This document shows positions 36,212 to 48,100 of a stretch of DNA of 64,000 nucleotides, in pieces. Location: positions 62,001-126,000 of the forward strand of contig JABZLB010000002.1 of NCBI GenBank assembly GCA_015256945.1, written 5' to 3'. Below the pieces are notes generated by a model. That model was not told the origin of the DNA, did not search any database, and saw nothing but the letters and a program-made list of their open reading frames with translations. The stretch comes from Prevotellaceae bacterium. GTDB taxonomy: Bacteria; Bacteroidota; Bacteroidia; Bacteroidales; Bacteroidaceae. The translations under genes and the position numbers were made by a program. Position 1 is the stretch's first letter; each line of letters opens with the position of its first letter.

Positions 36212-39100
36212 ATGAGCATCAGATTAAACATAGCATTACGTGAATTGAATATAGGACTTCAAACGGCAGTTGAGTTCCTTGAGAAGAAGAGCGAACTGGG
36301 TGAAGTGAAGCCCGAACTGAGCTTTAAGCTCAATGACAAGCAGTATGAGGCTCTTGTAGAAGCCTTTAAACAGGATGCTGCTGTGCGCACAGAGGCAGAA
36401 AAACTCTTCAAAAAGCCAAAGGAAAAGAAGCGTCCGCAGGAGGTGAAAAAAGAAGAAAAGAGAGCAGAAACTCTCTTGGAGACAACCTCTCGCCAGCAGT
36501 ATACTCCGCTGGGAAAGATTGATCTTGACAGCGTTGGCAAAAAACAGGTAGCCCCGAAATCTGCTGTTCCTGAAGCAAAACCGAAAGAAGAGGAGAAGGC
36601 TGCTGCCGTAAGCCCCGCTCCGGAAGTGAAGAATGAGGTTCAGAAAGAGTTGCCAAAGGAAAAGGCAGAGCCTGTTCATGAAACGAAAGTTGAAAAGAAG
36701 GAGGTAAAGGCTGAACCACAACCTGTGGAGGAAAAGCCTTCAAAAGCTGAACCTGTTGTAGCAGAAAAGCCGGTACAACAGCCAGTTGAGGCAGAAAAAG
36801 CACCCCGCAGGGTTAAGAAGCCTGCAGCTGTAAAGGTAGCTGAAGTAACCTCAGAGAAAGAGGCTGAACAAAAGAACGAAACGGAGATTTTTCAGCTGAA
36901 GAGCGAACGTAAAATCGCTAATACACCCAAAGTAAATATATTAGGCAAGATTGATCTCGATGCTCTGAACCAGAGTACACGTCCAAAAAAGCGCACAAAA
37001 GAAGAAAAACGCAAGGACCGTGAGGAAAAGGCTCGTCAGCAAGGAGGCGGTGAACACAAGAAGCGTCAGCGCATAAACGGCGGACGTGTCGACATCAATG
37101 CTGCTGCTGCACAAAGCGGAAAGAATAACTCTGCACAAGGACAAGGCAACAAACGTAGCGGAAAGAACCGCAAACGTGCTCAGAAACCGCTGGAGGTTAA
37201 CGAAGAAGATGTAGCACGTCAGGTAAAAGAGACGCTTGCACGATTGACAAGTAAGACGCAGAATAAGCGTGGAGCTAAGTACCGTAAGGAAAAACGTGAA
37301 GCGGTTCAAGAGAAGTTAGACGCTGAGGCAAGGGCAGAAAAGAAAGAAAGTAAGATACTTAAGCTTACTGAATTTGTAACCGTAAGCGAGCTGGCTACGA
37401 TGATGGACGTAGGTGTTACCGAAGTAATTTCGACACTTATGAGCATCGGAATTATGGCCTCTATTAACCAAAGGCTCGATGCTGAAACCATAAACATGGT
37501 GGCAGAAGAGTTTGGTTTTAAGACCGAATACGTGAGTGCTGAGGTACAAGAGGCCGTAAGCGAAGAGGTTGATGACGAGAACGAACTTGTGCCAAGGGCA
37601 CCCATTGTAACCGTTATGGGTCATGTTGATCATGGAAAAACCTCATTGCTCGACCACATTCGGAACACAAATGTCATTGCTGGTGAGGCTGGCGGCATTA
37701 CACAGCATATAGGAGCCTATGGCGTTACGCTGAAAAGTGGCAGGAAAGTAACTTTCCTTGATACCCCGGGACATGAGGCTTTCACAGCCATGCGCGCACG
37801 AGGTGCACAGGTTACCGATATTGCCATTATTATTATTGCTGCTGACGACTCGGTGATGCCGACAACAAGAGAGGCTATTTCACATGCTCAGGCAGCAGGA
37901 GTACCTATGGTTTTCGCTATCAATAAGATTGATAAACCGGGTGCTAACCCTGATAAGATTCGTGAAGACCTCGCTAATATGAACCTTCTGGTTGAAGAAT
38001 GGGGAGGTAAATACCAGTGTCAGGAAATCAGTGCCAAGAAGGGAGTAGGCGTCGATGACCTTATGGAGAAAGTACTTCTCGAAGCCGATATGCTCGAATT
38101 AAAGGCTAATCCTAACCGTAAGGCTACGGGAACGGTGATAGAATCTTCTCTCGACAAGGGACGTGGATTTGTTACAACGGTGCTCGTTAGCAATGGAACA
38201 CTGAAAGTTGGCGATGTTATTCTCGCCGGAACATGCTGGGGACGCGTTAAGGCTCTGTTTAATGAGCGCAACCAGCGCATCGATAACGTGAAGCCTGCTG
38301 AACCGGCAATTGTGCTCGGTCTCAACGGTGCGCCATCGGCTGGTGACCAGTTTCATGTTATCGAGACGGAGCAAGAGGCTCGTGAAATTGCCAATAAGCG
38401 TGAGCAATTACAGCGCGAACAAGGTCTTCGTACACAAAAACGCCTTACCCTTGGCGATATTTCGCATCGTATTGCACGTGGTGAATTCCATGAACTTAAT
38501 ATTATTGTTAAGGGTGATACCAATGGTTCGGTAGAGGCTCTGTCCGATTCTTTCCTGAAGCTTTCAACAGAAAAGGTACAGATTAATGTCATAAGCAAAG
38601 CTGTTGGACAAATATCTGAGAGCGACGTTATGCTGGCAAGTGCATCAGATGCCATCATCGTTGGCTTCCAGGTACGTCCTTCTGCCGATGCCCGCAGGCT
38701 TGCCGACCGTGAAGGTGTTGAAATAAACACCTACTCAATTATCTACGATGCCATAGATGATGTGAAGTCGGCAATGGTAGGTATGCTCGATAAGGTGAAG
38801 AAAGAAATAGTTACAGCTCAGGTCGAAGTGAAGCAAGTGTACAAGATTTCCAAAGTAGGAACAGTGGCTGGAGGCCTTGTTACTGAAGGAAAAGTGCACA
38901 GTAAGGACAAGGCTCGTGTCGTACGCGACGGCATTGTAGTACATACAGCTCCTCTCGCTGCGCTTAAACGTTATAAGGATGACGTCAAAGAGGTGCCTAC
39001 TGGCATGGAGTGTGGTATCAGCCTTGTGAACTATAACGATATTCTTGAGGGCGATATTTTAGAGACCTTTACAGAGATTGAAGTTGAACAAAAACTGTAA
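36212..39100 (+). CDS. infB: Translation initiation factor IF-2
   Basis: A 962-residue GTPase that places initiator tRNA on the 30S subunit. A small N-terminal domain (about 1-60) is followed by a long Lys/Glu/Pro-rich linker (about 65-370, including basic [11 protein letters not shown]). An IF2-N-like domain lies near 390-440. The G domain has GHVDHGKT near 470, DTPGHEAF and NKIDKPGA. Domains II-IV continue to the C-terminus ([36 protein letters not shown]). It is the third gene of the rimP-nusA-infB operon. Long antisense frames arise from the biased linker and are not genes. Confidence 0.96.
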   Translation: MSIRLNIALRELNIGLQTAVEFLEKKSELGEVKPELSFKLNDKQYEALVEAFKQDAAVRTEAEKLFKKPKEKKRPQEVKKEEKRAETLLETTSRQQYTPLGKIDLDSVGKKQVAPKSAVPEAKPKEEEKAAAVSPAPEVKNEVQKELPKEKAEPVHETKVEKKEVKAEPQPVEEKPSKAEPVVAEKPVQQPVEAEKAPRRVKKPAAVKVAEVTSEKEAEQKNETEIFQLKSERKIANTPKVNILGKIDLDALNQSTRPKKRTKEEKRKDREEKARQQGGGEHKKRQRINGGRVDINAAAAQSGKNNSAQGQGNKRSGKNRKRAQKPLEVNEEDVARQVKETLARLTSKTQNKRGAKYRKEKREAVQEKLDAEARAEKKESKILKLTEFVTVSELATMMDVGVTEVISTLMSIGIMASINQRLDAETINMVAEEFGFKTEYVSAEVQEAVSEEVDDENELVPRAPIVTVMGHVDHGKTSLLDHIRNTNVIAGEAGGITQHIGAYGVTLKSGRKVTFLDTPGHEAFTAMRARGAQVTDIAIIIIAADDSVMPTTREAISHAQAAGVPMVFAINKIDKPGANPDKIREDLANMNLLVEEWGGKYQCQEISAKKGVGVDDLMEKVLLEADMLELKANPNRKATGTVIESSLDKGRGFVTTVLVSNGTLKVGDVILAGTCWGRVKALFNERNQRIDNVKPAEPAIVLGLNGAPSAGDQFHVIETEQEAREIANKREQLQREQGLRTQKRLTLGDISHRIARGEFHELNIIVKGDTNGSVEALSDSFLKLSTEKVQINVISKAVGQISESDVMLASASDAIIVGFQVRPSADARRLADREGVEINTYSIIYDAIDDVKSAMVGMLDKVKKEIVTAQVEVKQVYKISKVGTVAGGLVTEGKVHSKDKARVVRDGIVVHTAPLAALKRYKDDVKEVPTGMECGISLVNYNDILEGDILETFTEIEVEQKL

Positions 39101-39164
39101 GAGCAGGAATATTACTGTGAAACGACAAGGTTTTTGCAGCAATAAGCTCACGACTTAATAAGGT

Positions 39165-39200
39165 GGTGACATTCTTCTTTCGTGAGGAATGTCACCATTT
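39165..39200 (+). terminator. Probable terminator after infB
   Basis: GGTGACATTC and its perfect complement GAATGTCACC enclose a 12-nt loop, followed by a short T-rich stretch (ATTTG). The T-run is weak. Confidence 0.6.
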
Positions 39201-39359
39201 GAGTAACATATGTTACCATCTTTAACATGGTAAACAACTCGTTATAGAGCGTTATGACGATTACGCGATGATGGTTTTCCGTTTACATGCGTATGGCATG
39301 TAGTTTGCTATTAGCAGGCAGAGCGGGTTTTTCATCAAATATACGAACACCCTTTTAAT

Positions 39360-40817
39360 ATGGAAACAGACTTGAAAGATAAAGAAAAGAACGCATTTGT
39401 CAGGCAAGTGGCCGAACAAAAATACGAATACGGCTTTACTACTGACGTGGCAACTGACGTTATTCCCAATGGATTGAACGAGGATGTAGTACGCCTTATA
39501 TCGCAGAAAAAAGGAGAACCCCAGTGGCTTCTCGACTTCCGGCTAAAGGCTTACCGATATTGGAAGACGCTGAAAATGCCCACATGGGGACATGTTCACG
39601 TACCAGAGATTGACTTTCAAGGCATATCTTATTACGCCGATCCGTTGGCAAAGAAACCACAGAACAAGGAAATCGATCCCGAATTAGAAAAGACTTTCGA
39701 TAAGTTAGGCATACCGTTGGAAGAGCGTTTGGCGCTTTCGGGAACGGCTGTTGATGCTATTATGGACTCGGTTTCGGTTAAAACCACTTTCAAAAAGCAG
39801 CTTGCTGAGAAAGGAATCATCTTTTCTTCCATCGGCGAAGCGGTGAAAGACCATCCCGATCTCGTCAGACAGTATCTGGGCTCAGTGGTTCCTTATCGCG
39901 ACAATTTCACGTCAGCACTCAACTCTGCCGTCTTTAGCGATGGCTCTTTTGTGTATATTCCCAAGGGAGTTAGATGCCCAATGGAGCTAAGTAGCTATTT
40001 TAGGATCAATGCTCGCAATACTGGACAGTTCGAACGTACGCTTATAATTGCAGACGACGACGCTTATGTGAGCTACCTTGAAGGCTGTACAGCTCCGATG
40101 CGTGACGAGAATCAGCTGCACGCTGCCGTCGTAGAGATTGTGGTTATGAACAATGCAGAGGTGAAGTATTCGACGGTACAGAACTGGTATCCTGGTGATG
40201 AGGAAGGCAAAGGAGGCGTATTAAACCTCGTCACTAAGCGCGGAGACTGTCGCGGAATCAACTCAAAGCTGTCGTGGACACAGGTTGAAACCGGTTCGGC
40301 CATTACGTGGAAGTATCCCTCTTGTATCCTTCGGGGTGACAATTCTCAGGCCGAATTTTACAGTGTTGCGGTGACAAATCATCACCAGGAGGCCGATACG
40401 GGAACGAAAATGATTCATATTGGCCGCAACACCAAGTCGACAATCATCTCGAAAGGCATCTCTGCAGGTCATAGTCAAAACTCATATCGCGGGCTCGTTA
40501 AATGCGGACAGCATGCCGATAACGCCCGCAATTACAGCTCATGCGACTCATTATTGCTTGGCAGTCAATGCGGAGCGCACACCTTCCCTTATATGGATGT
40601 TCATAATGATACGGCTATTGTTGAGCACGAAGCTACGACATCCAAGATTAGTGAAGACCAGCTTTTCTATTGTAATCAGCGTGGAATATCAACCGAAGAC
40701 GCGGTAGGGCTTATCGTTAACGGTTATGCCAAGGAGGTTTTAAACAAGCTTCCCATGGAGTTTGCAGTGGAAGCACAGAAACTTCTCACCGTCAGTCTTG
40801 AAGGAACAGTAGGGTAG
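39360..40817 (+). CDS. sufB: Fe-S cluster assembly scaffold SufB
   Basis: A 485-residue component of the SufBCD scaffold on which Fe-S clusters are built. The N-terminal helical part has [13 protein letters not shown]. The long beta-helix core includes [16 protein letters not shown], the [18 protein letters not shown] stretch and [19 protein letters not shown]. Near the C-terminus come [21 protein letters not shown] and [20 protein letters not shown]. It heads a sufB-C-D-S cluster in the usual order. No sufE, sufU or sufA is in the cluster. Confidence 0.96.
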   Translation: METDLKDKEKNAFVRQVAEQKYEYGFTTDVATDVIPNGLNEDVVRLISQKKGEPQWLLDFRLKAYRYWKTLKMPTWGHVHVPEIDFQGISYYADPLAKKPQNKEIDPELEKTFDKLGIPLEERLALSGTAVDAIMDSVSVKTTFKKQLAEKGIIFSSIGEAVKDHPDLVRQYLGSVVPYRDNFTSALNSAVFSDGSFVYIPKGVRCPMELSSYFRINARNTGQFERTLIIADDDAYVSYLEGCTAPMRDENQLHAAVVEIVVMNNAEVKYSTVQNWYPGDEEGKGGVLNLVTKRGDCRGINSKLSWTQVETGSAITWKYPSCILRGDNSQAEFYSVAVTNHHQEADTGTKMIHIGRNTKSTIISKGISAGHSQNSYRGLVKCGQHADNARNYSSCDSLLLGSQCGAHTFPYMDVHNDTAIVEHEATTSKISEDQLFYCNQRGISTEDAVGLIVNGYAKEVLNKLPMEFAVEAQKLLTVSLEGTVG

Positions 40818-40897
40818 ACACTGGGTTTTACGTAAGAAAAATATGTTCTATAAACGCTTATTGCATTATCAGTATGGCGTAAAAACAATAAAAAGAT

Positions 40898-41662
40898 ATG
40901 CTTGAAGTAAAGAATTTACATGCCTCTATTGCAGGCAAAGAGATATTGAAAGGCATTAATCTTACCGTCAACGACGGTGAAATTCATGCTATTATGGGTC
41001 CCAACGGCTCGGGAAAGTCAACACTTAGCGCTGTTCTTACCGGTAATCCGCTGTATACGGTTACCGAGGGAGAGGCCTATTTTAATGGCAAGGACCTGCT
41101 AAAGATGAAACCTGAAGAGCGTGCTTGCGAAGGTATTTTCCTTAGTTTCCAATATCCTGTCGAAATACCGGGCGTGTCAATGGTCAATTTTATGAAGGCC
41201 GCTGTGAATGCAAGGCGTAAGTATCAGGGCCTTGAGCCATTGAAAGCAGCCAATTTTCTGCAGCTCATGAAAGAGAAACGCGAGATAGTTGAGCTTGATG
41301 CGAAGCTCTCACGACGCTCTGTCAACGAGGGCTTTTCGGGAGGAGAGAAGAAGCGTAACGAAATTTTCCAGATGGCAATGCTCAATCCAAGTCTCAGCAT
41401 TCTTGACGAAACCGACTCAGGACTTGATGTCGATGCCATGCGTATTGTGGCCGATGGTGTGAACAAACTGTTTATACCCGACAAGTCAATCATCGTCATT
41501 ACCCACTATGAACGCCTGCTCGACATGATAAAACCACAGGTAGTGCACGTGCTTTACAACGGCCGCATTGTGAAAACAGAGGGTCCTGAGCTTTCGAAAA
41601 CGATTGAAGAGCGTGGCTACGACTGGATAAAAGAAGAGGCCGATGCCCGATACGGCAAGTAA
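40898..41662 (+). CDS. sufC: Fe-S cluster assembly ATPase SufC
   Basis: A 254-residue ABC-type ATPase that drives the SufBD scaffold. Walker A is GPNGSGKST at 34-42. The Q-loop occurs in LSFQYPVEIPGVS, the signature is FSGGEKKRNE, Walker B is LSILDETDSGLD, and the switch His is in VITHYERLLD. The degenerate Walker B (ILDETDSGLD) and the KKRNE signature are typical of SufC rather than transporter ATPases. It sits 80 nt after sufB. Confidence 0.97.
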   Translation: MLEVKNLHASIAGKEILKGINLTVNDGEIHAIMGPNGSGKSTLSAVLTGNPLYTVTEGEAYFNGKDLLKMKPEERACEGIFLSFQYPVEIPGVSMVNFMKAAVNARRKYQGLEPLKAANFLQLMKEKREIVELDAKLSRRSVNEGFSGGEKKRNEIFQMAMLNPSLSILDETDSGLDVDAMRIVADGVNKLFIPDKSIIVITHYERLLDMIKPQVVHVLYNGRIVKTEGPELSKTIEERGYDWIKEEADARYGK

Positions 41663-41818
41663 ACGGCATGAGGAAAAGTCTTCTTTTTTATGATATAAGT
41701 ATTATTTTGCTGTAATAAAGCTGCATCCTTAATTACGTATTTTGTGTGCCTGTATTATAATAAGGTATAAACTTAACGACATGCAGCTTTCTACACTACA
41801 ACATATTTACAATAAATA

Positions 41819-43162
41819 ATGAGCAGCGAGAAACAATATACAGACCTTTATGAGGCGTCGCGCCAGATGATATTTGACCATGCTGCGCCAGTAATGAACG
41901 CCGTTCGCGACAAGGCTTTTAACGACTTTCGCACACAGGGATTCCCCTCAAAAAAAGCAGAACGCTACAAATATACTGATATTGACCAGTTGTTTGCGCC
42001 TGATTACGGCCTCAATATCAACCGCCTTGATATTCCTGTAAATCCTTACGATGCTTTCAAATGCGATGTACCCAACCTCAGTACGTCCCTTTATTTTATA
42101 GTAAACGACCAGTTTTATACAAAGGCTCTGCCCAAGGCATCGTTGCCCGACGGTGTTATTGTAGGCAGTTTAAAGGATGCTGCCGAACATAATCCGCAAC
42201 TTATAGAACGTTATTATTCCCGTATGGCCCATACAGATAAGGATGCTGTTACGGCCTTAAACACCATGCTGGCACAGGATGGCCTTTTTGTTTATGTGCC
42301 AAAGGGTGTAAAAGTTGACAGGGCTATACAGGTAGTTAACATTCTTCGCTCTGATGTCGACCTCATGGTAAACCGCCGTGTGCTTATCATTATGGAGGAA
42401 GGGGCCGAAGCCAGGTTCCTTTTCTGTGACGATACAGCCGACGACCGCAACTTCCTGACAACGCAGGTTATTGAGGTTTATGTTGGCGAGAATGCCGATT
42501 TAGGTCTTTATTGCCTGGAAGAAACCCATACCAGGAATGTGCGTATAAGCAATGTTTATATTGAACAGCAGGCTAACAGCCGCGTTAACCACAATGTTAT
42601 TACGTTGCATAATGGTGTTACCCGCAACCGCCTCGACCTTGTTTTGAAGGGCGAGGGTGCCGAATGTTGGTGCAACGGATGTGTAATTGCCGACAAGAAT
42701 CAGCATGTTGACAACAATACTTTCATCGATCATGCTGTGCCTCATTGTAACAGTCATGAGCTTTATAAGTATGTTTTGGACGATCATGCCACCGGTGCCT
42801 TTGCCGGACGCGTGCTGGTTCGCCACGACAGTCAGCATACAACGTCGCAGGAAACCAACCAGAACCTCGTTATGACACGTACGGCACGCATGTATACACA
42901 ACCCATGTTGGAGATTTATGCCGACGATGTGAAGTGTTCACATGGCTCTACTGTGGGGCAGCTTAACGATGCAGCGCTCTTCTATATGCAGCAAAGGGGC
43001 ATTGATCAACATGAGGCAAAGCTCCTCCTTGAGTTTGCTTTTATTGGCGAAGTAATCGATAATATTAAGCTTGAACCCTTGCGCGACAGGCTTCATCTGC
43101 TGGTAGAGAAACGTTTTCGCGGTGAACTGAATGGCTGTGAAAACTGTAAACTCTGTAAATAA
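41819..43162 (+). CDS. sufD: Fe-S cluster assembly protein SufD
   Basis: A 447-residue partner of SufB. After a helical N-terminus (FNDFRTQGFPSKKAERYKYTD) comes the beta-helix core (DGLFVYVPKGVKVDRAIQVVN, AEARFLFCDDTADDRNF). The SufBD C-terminal signature follows (VLVRHDSQHTTSQETNQNLVM, DDVKCSHGSTVGQLNDAALFYMQQRGI). His in CSHGST is the conserved site at the SufB-SufD interface. The C-terminus has a short Cys motif (CENCKLCK). The gene begins 156 nt after sufC, a gap with no feature seen. Confidence 0.95.
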   Translation: MSSEKQYTDLYEASRQMIFDHAAPVMNAVRDKAFNDFRTQGFPSKKAERYKYTDIDQLFAPDYGLNINRLDIPVNPYDAFKCDVPNLSTSLYFIVNDQFYTKALPKASLPDGVIVGSLKDAAEHNPQLIERYYSRMAHTDKDAVTALNTMLAQDGLFVYVPKGVKVDRAIQVVNILRSDVDLMVNRRVLIIMEEGAEARFLFCDDTADDRNFLTTQVIEVYVGENADLGLYCLEETHTRNVRISNVYIEQQANSRVNHNVITLHNGVTRNRLDLVLKGEGAECWCNGCVIADKNQHVDNNTFIDHAVPHCNSHELYKYVLDDHATGAFAGRVLVRHDSQHTTSQETNQNLVMTRTARMYTQPMLEIYADDVKCSHGSTVGQLNDAALFYMQQRGIDQHEAKLLLEFAFIGEVIDNIKLEPLRDRLHLLVEKRFRGELNGCENCKLCK

Positions 43163-43234
43163 ATGCTTTCGGCATGCAGACGTTCCGATGGTAGTATATC
43201 ATCTTTCAATAACCCTTTAAGAACATAAAAAACG

Positions 43235-44467
43235 ATGTTTGATATTGATAAGGTAAGAGCCGATTTTCCAATACTCGCTCGTGAGGTGCACGGCAAGCCG
43301 CTGGTTTACCTCGATAACGCTGCTACCACGCAGAAACCCCTGTGTGTGCTTGATGCCATGCGCGAAGAATATCTCAACGCCAACGCCAATGTGCACCGTG
43401 GTGTACACTATCTGAGCCAGCGCGCTACTGAACTACATGAGCAGGCTCGCGAAAGAATTCGTGCCTTTTTAAATGCACGGTCTGCTGCCGAAATTGTGTT
43501 TACGCGAGGCACTACCGAAGGTTTAAACCTTATTGCTTCCTCATTTTGCGATGCTATGATGCAGGAAGGCGACGAAATTATCGTTTCGGCCGTTGAGCAT
43601 CACAGCAATATTGTGCCATGGCAGATGCAGGCTACACGCAAGGGAATCAGGCTGCAGGTTATACCTATGAACGATGAAGGCGTGCTCGATATGGCCGCTT
43701 TTGAAGCCCTTTTCAACGAACATACCCGGCTTGTTAGTGTGGCTCACGTCAGCAATGTGCTGGGAACGGTGAACCCTGTAAGGCAAATGGCCGAAATGGC
43801 TCATGCACACGGTGTGCCCATTGTTGTTGACGGAGCGCAGAGTGCGCCCCATTTTACGGTTGACGTGCAGGATATTAACTGCGACTTCTTTGTGTTGAGT
43901 GGTCATAAAATGTACGGTCCTACGGGTATTGGCGTGCTTTATGGCAAGGAAGAATGGTTAGAAAAGCTTCCTCCTTATCAGGGTGGCGGCGAAATGATAG
44001 AGCATGTAAGCTGGACGAAGACAACGTTTGAGCGTCCGCCTTTAAAGTTTGAGGCAGGTACACCCGATTATATTGCTTCGCACGGACTGGCCACAGCCAT
44101 TGACTATATGGAGCAGCTGGGCATGGAAAACATACAGGCTTACGAACAGGAACTTACCGATTATGCTCTCGAACAGCTTGCCGATATTCCTGAAATGCAC
44201 CTGTATGGCACAGGTTCGTCATCGGCGGTGTTGTGTCCTCACGATGCCGTTATCAGCTTTAATTTAGGTAAAATTCATCACATGGATGTGGGAACTCTGC
44301 TCGATCAGCTTGGTATTGCCGTTCGTACAGGCCATCATTGTGCACAGCCTCTGATGGACCGCCTTGGGGTTCTCGGCACGGTTAGAGCTTCGTTTGCATT
44401 GTATAATACAAAGGAAGAGGTTGACAAGCTCGTAGCTGGCCTCAGAAGGGTGCTGACGATGTTCTGA
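43235..44467 (+). CDS. sufS: Cysteine desulfurase SufS
   Basis: A 410-residue PLP enzyme that takes sulfur from cysteine for the SufBCD scaffold. PLP-binding Lys225 is in SGHKMYGPTG, the cofactor-contact DGAQSAPH is near 210, and ANVHRGVHYLS lies near the N-terminus. The persulfide Cys369 is in RTGHHCAQPLM, the short conserved loop of group II (SufS/CsdA) enzymes. It is the last gene of the suf cluster, followed by a terminator at 44550. A sulfur-transfer partner (SufE/SufU) is not adjacent and would have to lie elsewhere. Confidence 0.96.
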   Translation: MFDIDKVRADFPILAREVHGKPLVYLDNAATTQKPLCVLDAMREEYLNANANVHRGVHYLSQRATELHEQARERIRAFLNARSAAEIVFTRGTTEGLNLIASSFCDAMMQEGDEIIVSAVEHHSNIVPWQMQATRKGIRLQVIPMNDEGVLDMAAFEALFNEHTRLVSVAHVSNVLGTVNPVRQMAEMAHAHGVPIVVDGAQSAPHFTVDVQDINCDFFVLSGHKMYGPTGIGVLYGKEEWLEKLPPYQGGGEMIEHVSWTKTTFERPPLKFEAGTPDYIASHGLATAIDYMEQLGMENIQAYEQELTDYALEQLADIPEMHLYGTGSSSAVLCPHDAVISFNLGKIHHMDVGTLLDQLGIAVRTGHHCAQPLMDRLGVLGTVRASFALYNTKEEVDKLVAGLRRVLTMF

Positions 44468-44549
44468 TTCTGGCGTGTCATCAGGTTGCGGATTTGGAGC
44501 TTTTCTGCTTGTCGGCCTGCTGATATACCATTTCATTCATAGTTTATAA

Positions 44550-44586
44550 AAGCGGATGCCATTGTGGTATCCGCTTCTTTGTTTTT
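44550..44586 (+). terminator. Intrinsic terminator of the suf operon
   Basis: AAGCGGATGCCA and TGGTATCCGCTT (one G-T pair) form a stem around a 3-nt loop, followed by CTTTGTTTTTG. Confidence 0.85.
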
Positions 44587-44697
44587 GTTGCCATGGGTAT
44601 GTCTTTATATCATATCGTGCTGATTTACAGCCGGTAGAGATGATTTGTTGCTTGCTTCATTCCTGTTTGCAGAAAGCTTTATGGGCTAATGTTCATT

Positions 44698-44784
44698 GTT
44701 CGACGGCCGTCAGCAGCGCGTACGGCGGTCGTCGAACAATGTGTATGACGGCCGTCAATAGCACGTACGGCGGCCGTCGAACAA
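44698..44784. repeat. 22/23/22 palindromic element, copy 4
   Basis: Cores start at 44702, 44724, 44747 and 44769: GACGGCCGTC, GGCGGTCGTC, GACGGCCGTC, GGCGGCCGTC. Linkers are AGCAGCGCGTAC, GAACAATGTGTAT and AATAGCACGTAC. Linkers differ most from the other copies, yet the 22/23/22 spacing is unchanged. GTCGAACAATG occurs twice, after core 2 and after core 4. Both modules therefore have the same form here, suggesting the four-core element arose by duplication of a two-core unit. Confidence 0.9.
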
Positions 44785-45072
44785 TGACCTTTACCTTGAT
44801 AATGCACACGTCTTGTTATTGAATCCCGGGTCCGTATCATCGTAATTGTTTATGAATAATAGGCTAAACCAGCAGCCGTTTTGCAGTATGCGAGCATGAA
44901 GGCGGATGTGCAATAACTTATTTTTAGCTTTATTGGGACAAATATGCTAAAAATAAGGCATCATTAAACAGACCGTTTTTTTGGTAATGTTGTATTTTTA
45001 TTTAATATTAAAACATTATGTAAGTAAAACGATACTCATTTTAATGAAAATGAAAGTTTTTGTGCTAAAAAG
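44785..45072. other. Spacer upstream of the second SusC gene
   Basis: AT-rich sequence after element copy 4 with no credible ORF, RNA gene or strong hairpin. Confidence 0.4.
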
Positions 45073-45103
45073 TTGTGAATATAATAAAAGTTGTTTAGTT
45101 TTG
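45073..45103 (+). promoter_or_regulatory. Promoter of the second SusC/D operon
   Basis: TTG at 45073-45075 and TAGTTTTG at 45096-45103 are 20 bp apart. Unlike the beta-glucan operon it has a good -33 box, so basal expression without an activator is plausible. Confidence 0.7.
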
Positions 45104-45152
45104 CAATCGTTATGTTATATTAACCCTGTAAAGTTGCAGAGTAACTTTAAAA

Positions 45153-48100
45153 ATGAGAGAATTTATGAGAAGAAGATTAGTAGCACTTTCAGCCGGTTTA
45201 TTCCTTTCCATAGGAGTAGCTCTGGCGCAGTCTTCGGTAAAAGGTACCGTCACTTCGTCGGAAGACGGGGGCCCTGTTGTCGGAGCTTCTGTGATGGTAG
45301 ATGGTACAAAGACGGGAACAGTTACCGATGTTGATGGTCATTTCGAACTTAATGTTCCAGCTGGGAGCAAGTTGGTCATTACCTATCTGGGCATGAAGAA
45401 GAAGACTGTAACCGCAGGGGCAAACATGAAAGTGGCTTTAGATGCCGACGATAGAGAGCTGAAGGAGGTGGTGGTAACCGCAATGGGTATCACACGCGAC
45501 AAGAAAGCTCTGGGCTATTCGGCACAGAATCTGAAAGCCAGCGACCTTAACGTGGCAGGAACATCGTCATTAGCCAGTGCTCTTCAGGGCAAGCTGACGG
45601 GTGTTTCCATCCGTCAGTCATCGGGTGCACCGGGTGCTTCGGCACAGATTACGATTCGTGGTGCGCGCTCGTTCGACGGTAACAACACGCCTTTATATGT
45701 TATTGACGGTATGCCTGTGGTATCGACGCCCGACTTTAAAACCCTCGACTCGGTAACAGGAGCCGATTATGCAAGCCGTTCTATTGACATCAACCCTGAC
45801 GACATTGAAAGCGTCAATGTGCTTGAAGGTCAGGCAGCTTCGGCCCTATACGGTATAAGGGCTTCGAATGGTGTAATATTGATTACTACAAAACGTGGCG
45901 CAAAGGGAACCGAAAAGCCGGTAATTACGTTCTCTACCGACCTTAGCGGACAAACCTTAAGCCGTAAGTTCGAACACCAGACGGTGTATGCGCAGGGTAA
46001 TAGCTTTGACGAGTATAACCCTTCAAGCTCAATGACCTGGGGACCAAAGATTACAGAGCTGCCCAATGATGCCAAATATGGCGGTAATGTAGCCAATAAG
46101 TATACAAACAATGGGGCGAATTTGCACCAAGGTCAGTATTATAACACCAAGTATGCAGCCGCAGGATTGGACGGCTGGACAACGCCTCAACTATACGATA
46201 ACGTTGGCGACTTCTTTAAAACGGGCTTTACGCAGAACTCAACCTTTGGCATAGCACAGACCAAAAAGGATGTAAGTTATGCCTTCAGCTTAAGCGATAC
46301 CTACCAGAAAGGCATTATACCGTCGACCGGTATGACCCGTACGGGTGGGCGTGGAGCCGTTGACTGGAAGGTGAATGACCAGTGGAAGACGGGCTTTTCA
46401 GCCAATTATAGTGCAACGAAAATTACGTCAGCCCCGGGTGCTAACAGTGGTATCGTAAACGTAGTATATAGTGCTCCTGCCGAGTATAACCTGAAAGGCA
46501 CGCCTTATAACGTGCCTGGCGACCCCACTTCACAGATATGTTTCCGAAGCGTTGCATACTTTAATAACCCTTATTGGTGGGCCGACAACGACGAATTCTA
46601 TCAGCATACCAACCGCGTTTTTGGCAATGCCTATGCCGAATACAGTCCAAAGCTGGCGTGGGGAGAGCAGTATCACCTCGTGTTCCGCGAGCAGGCGGGT
46701 ATCGATGCTTACACAACCAATAACCGTACAGTGGCTGAAGTAGGATCGGCTTACAACAAAACTGGAGAGGTTCGGAACCGTGGCGTTCAGCGAAATGTAT
46801 TTAACAATCTGCTCACGGCGAACTTTACGGCCAAGTGGAACGATGTAGACTTCGGCTTCCTGCTGGGTAACGAGTTCAACCATGAGAATGCACGGAAGTG
46901 GGATTACGACGGCGTTGGTCTCTCTTTCTACGGTCAGCCCACCATTGGTAACACCACAACGATGGCCACTCACGAAGAATATCGCGAACAAGAACGTACA
47001 GTTGGTACGTTCGGTCAGCTGTCGTTATCGTGGAAAAACATGCTTTACCTGACGGCAACAGGTCGTAACGACGTAGTTTCTATGATGCCAAGCAAGAACC
47101 GCAGCTTCTTTTATCCGTCGGTTTCGCTAAGCTGGATATTCACGGAGCTTCCACAGTTGAAGGACAACAAAACGCTTTCGTATGGTAAATTACGTTTGTC
47201 TTATGCGCAGGTTGGGCAGGCAGGCAAGTTCTATAACAATTATATGTATGTACCTGAATACGGTAGTGGCATGTACACTTATAAACCAATCAGCTATCCT
47301 TTGGGCAGCGCGAAGGCCTATACACCCTATTATGTGAAGTACGATCCGAACTTAAAGCCGCAGAATACCAAGAACTGGGAGGCCGGAATTGACCTGAATT
47401 TCTTCGAGAACAGGGTGCGCTTCCAGTACACTTACAGCTATCAGGACGTTAAAGACCAGATATTTGACGTACCAACAGCAGGCTCAACGGGTTACCAATA
47501 TCTACGTACAAATGCCGGACAAATGACGACATCGTCGCACGAATTTTCGCTACAAGCAACGGTTTTACAGCATCGCGACTACAACGTTGAGCTGGGTGTT
47601 AACTTCACTAAGGTGCATAACTTCGTGAAAGAACTGGCTCCAGGCGTGGAGAGTATTATGTTGGGTGGATTCGTTCAGCCTCAAATTCGTGCACAGGCAG
47701 GCTATACTTATCCCAATATTTACGGCCTGGCGTTCAAGCGTGCCGACAATGGCGAACTGCTTTTAAACAATGGTTTGCCACAGGCTACGGGCGATAGCGA
47801 GAACCTTGGTGAATGTTCTCCCAACTTCAATATGGGCTTTAACCTCAGCGCTTCTTACAAAAAGCTGACGCTTTCAGCTACATTAGACTGGCAGAATGGC
47901 GGTAAAATGTATAACGGAACACTGCTTACAATGAACTACTTTGGCGCAACAAACGAGTCGCTTCCTTACCATGAGGGAACGATGGTAGCTAAGGGAATAG
48001 ATCAGGCTACGGGCTTAGAAAATACCGTTCAGGTAAGCAAACAGAAATATTATCAGGCTTATACCAACGTAACCGAAGCAGGAATATACGACACGGGTTA

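Noticed and set aside
36236..36803. Long antisense frames opposite the start of infB
   Set aside because: They arise from the Lys/Glu-biased linker of IF-2 and are rich in Phe, Leu and Ser; no independent support.
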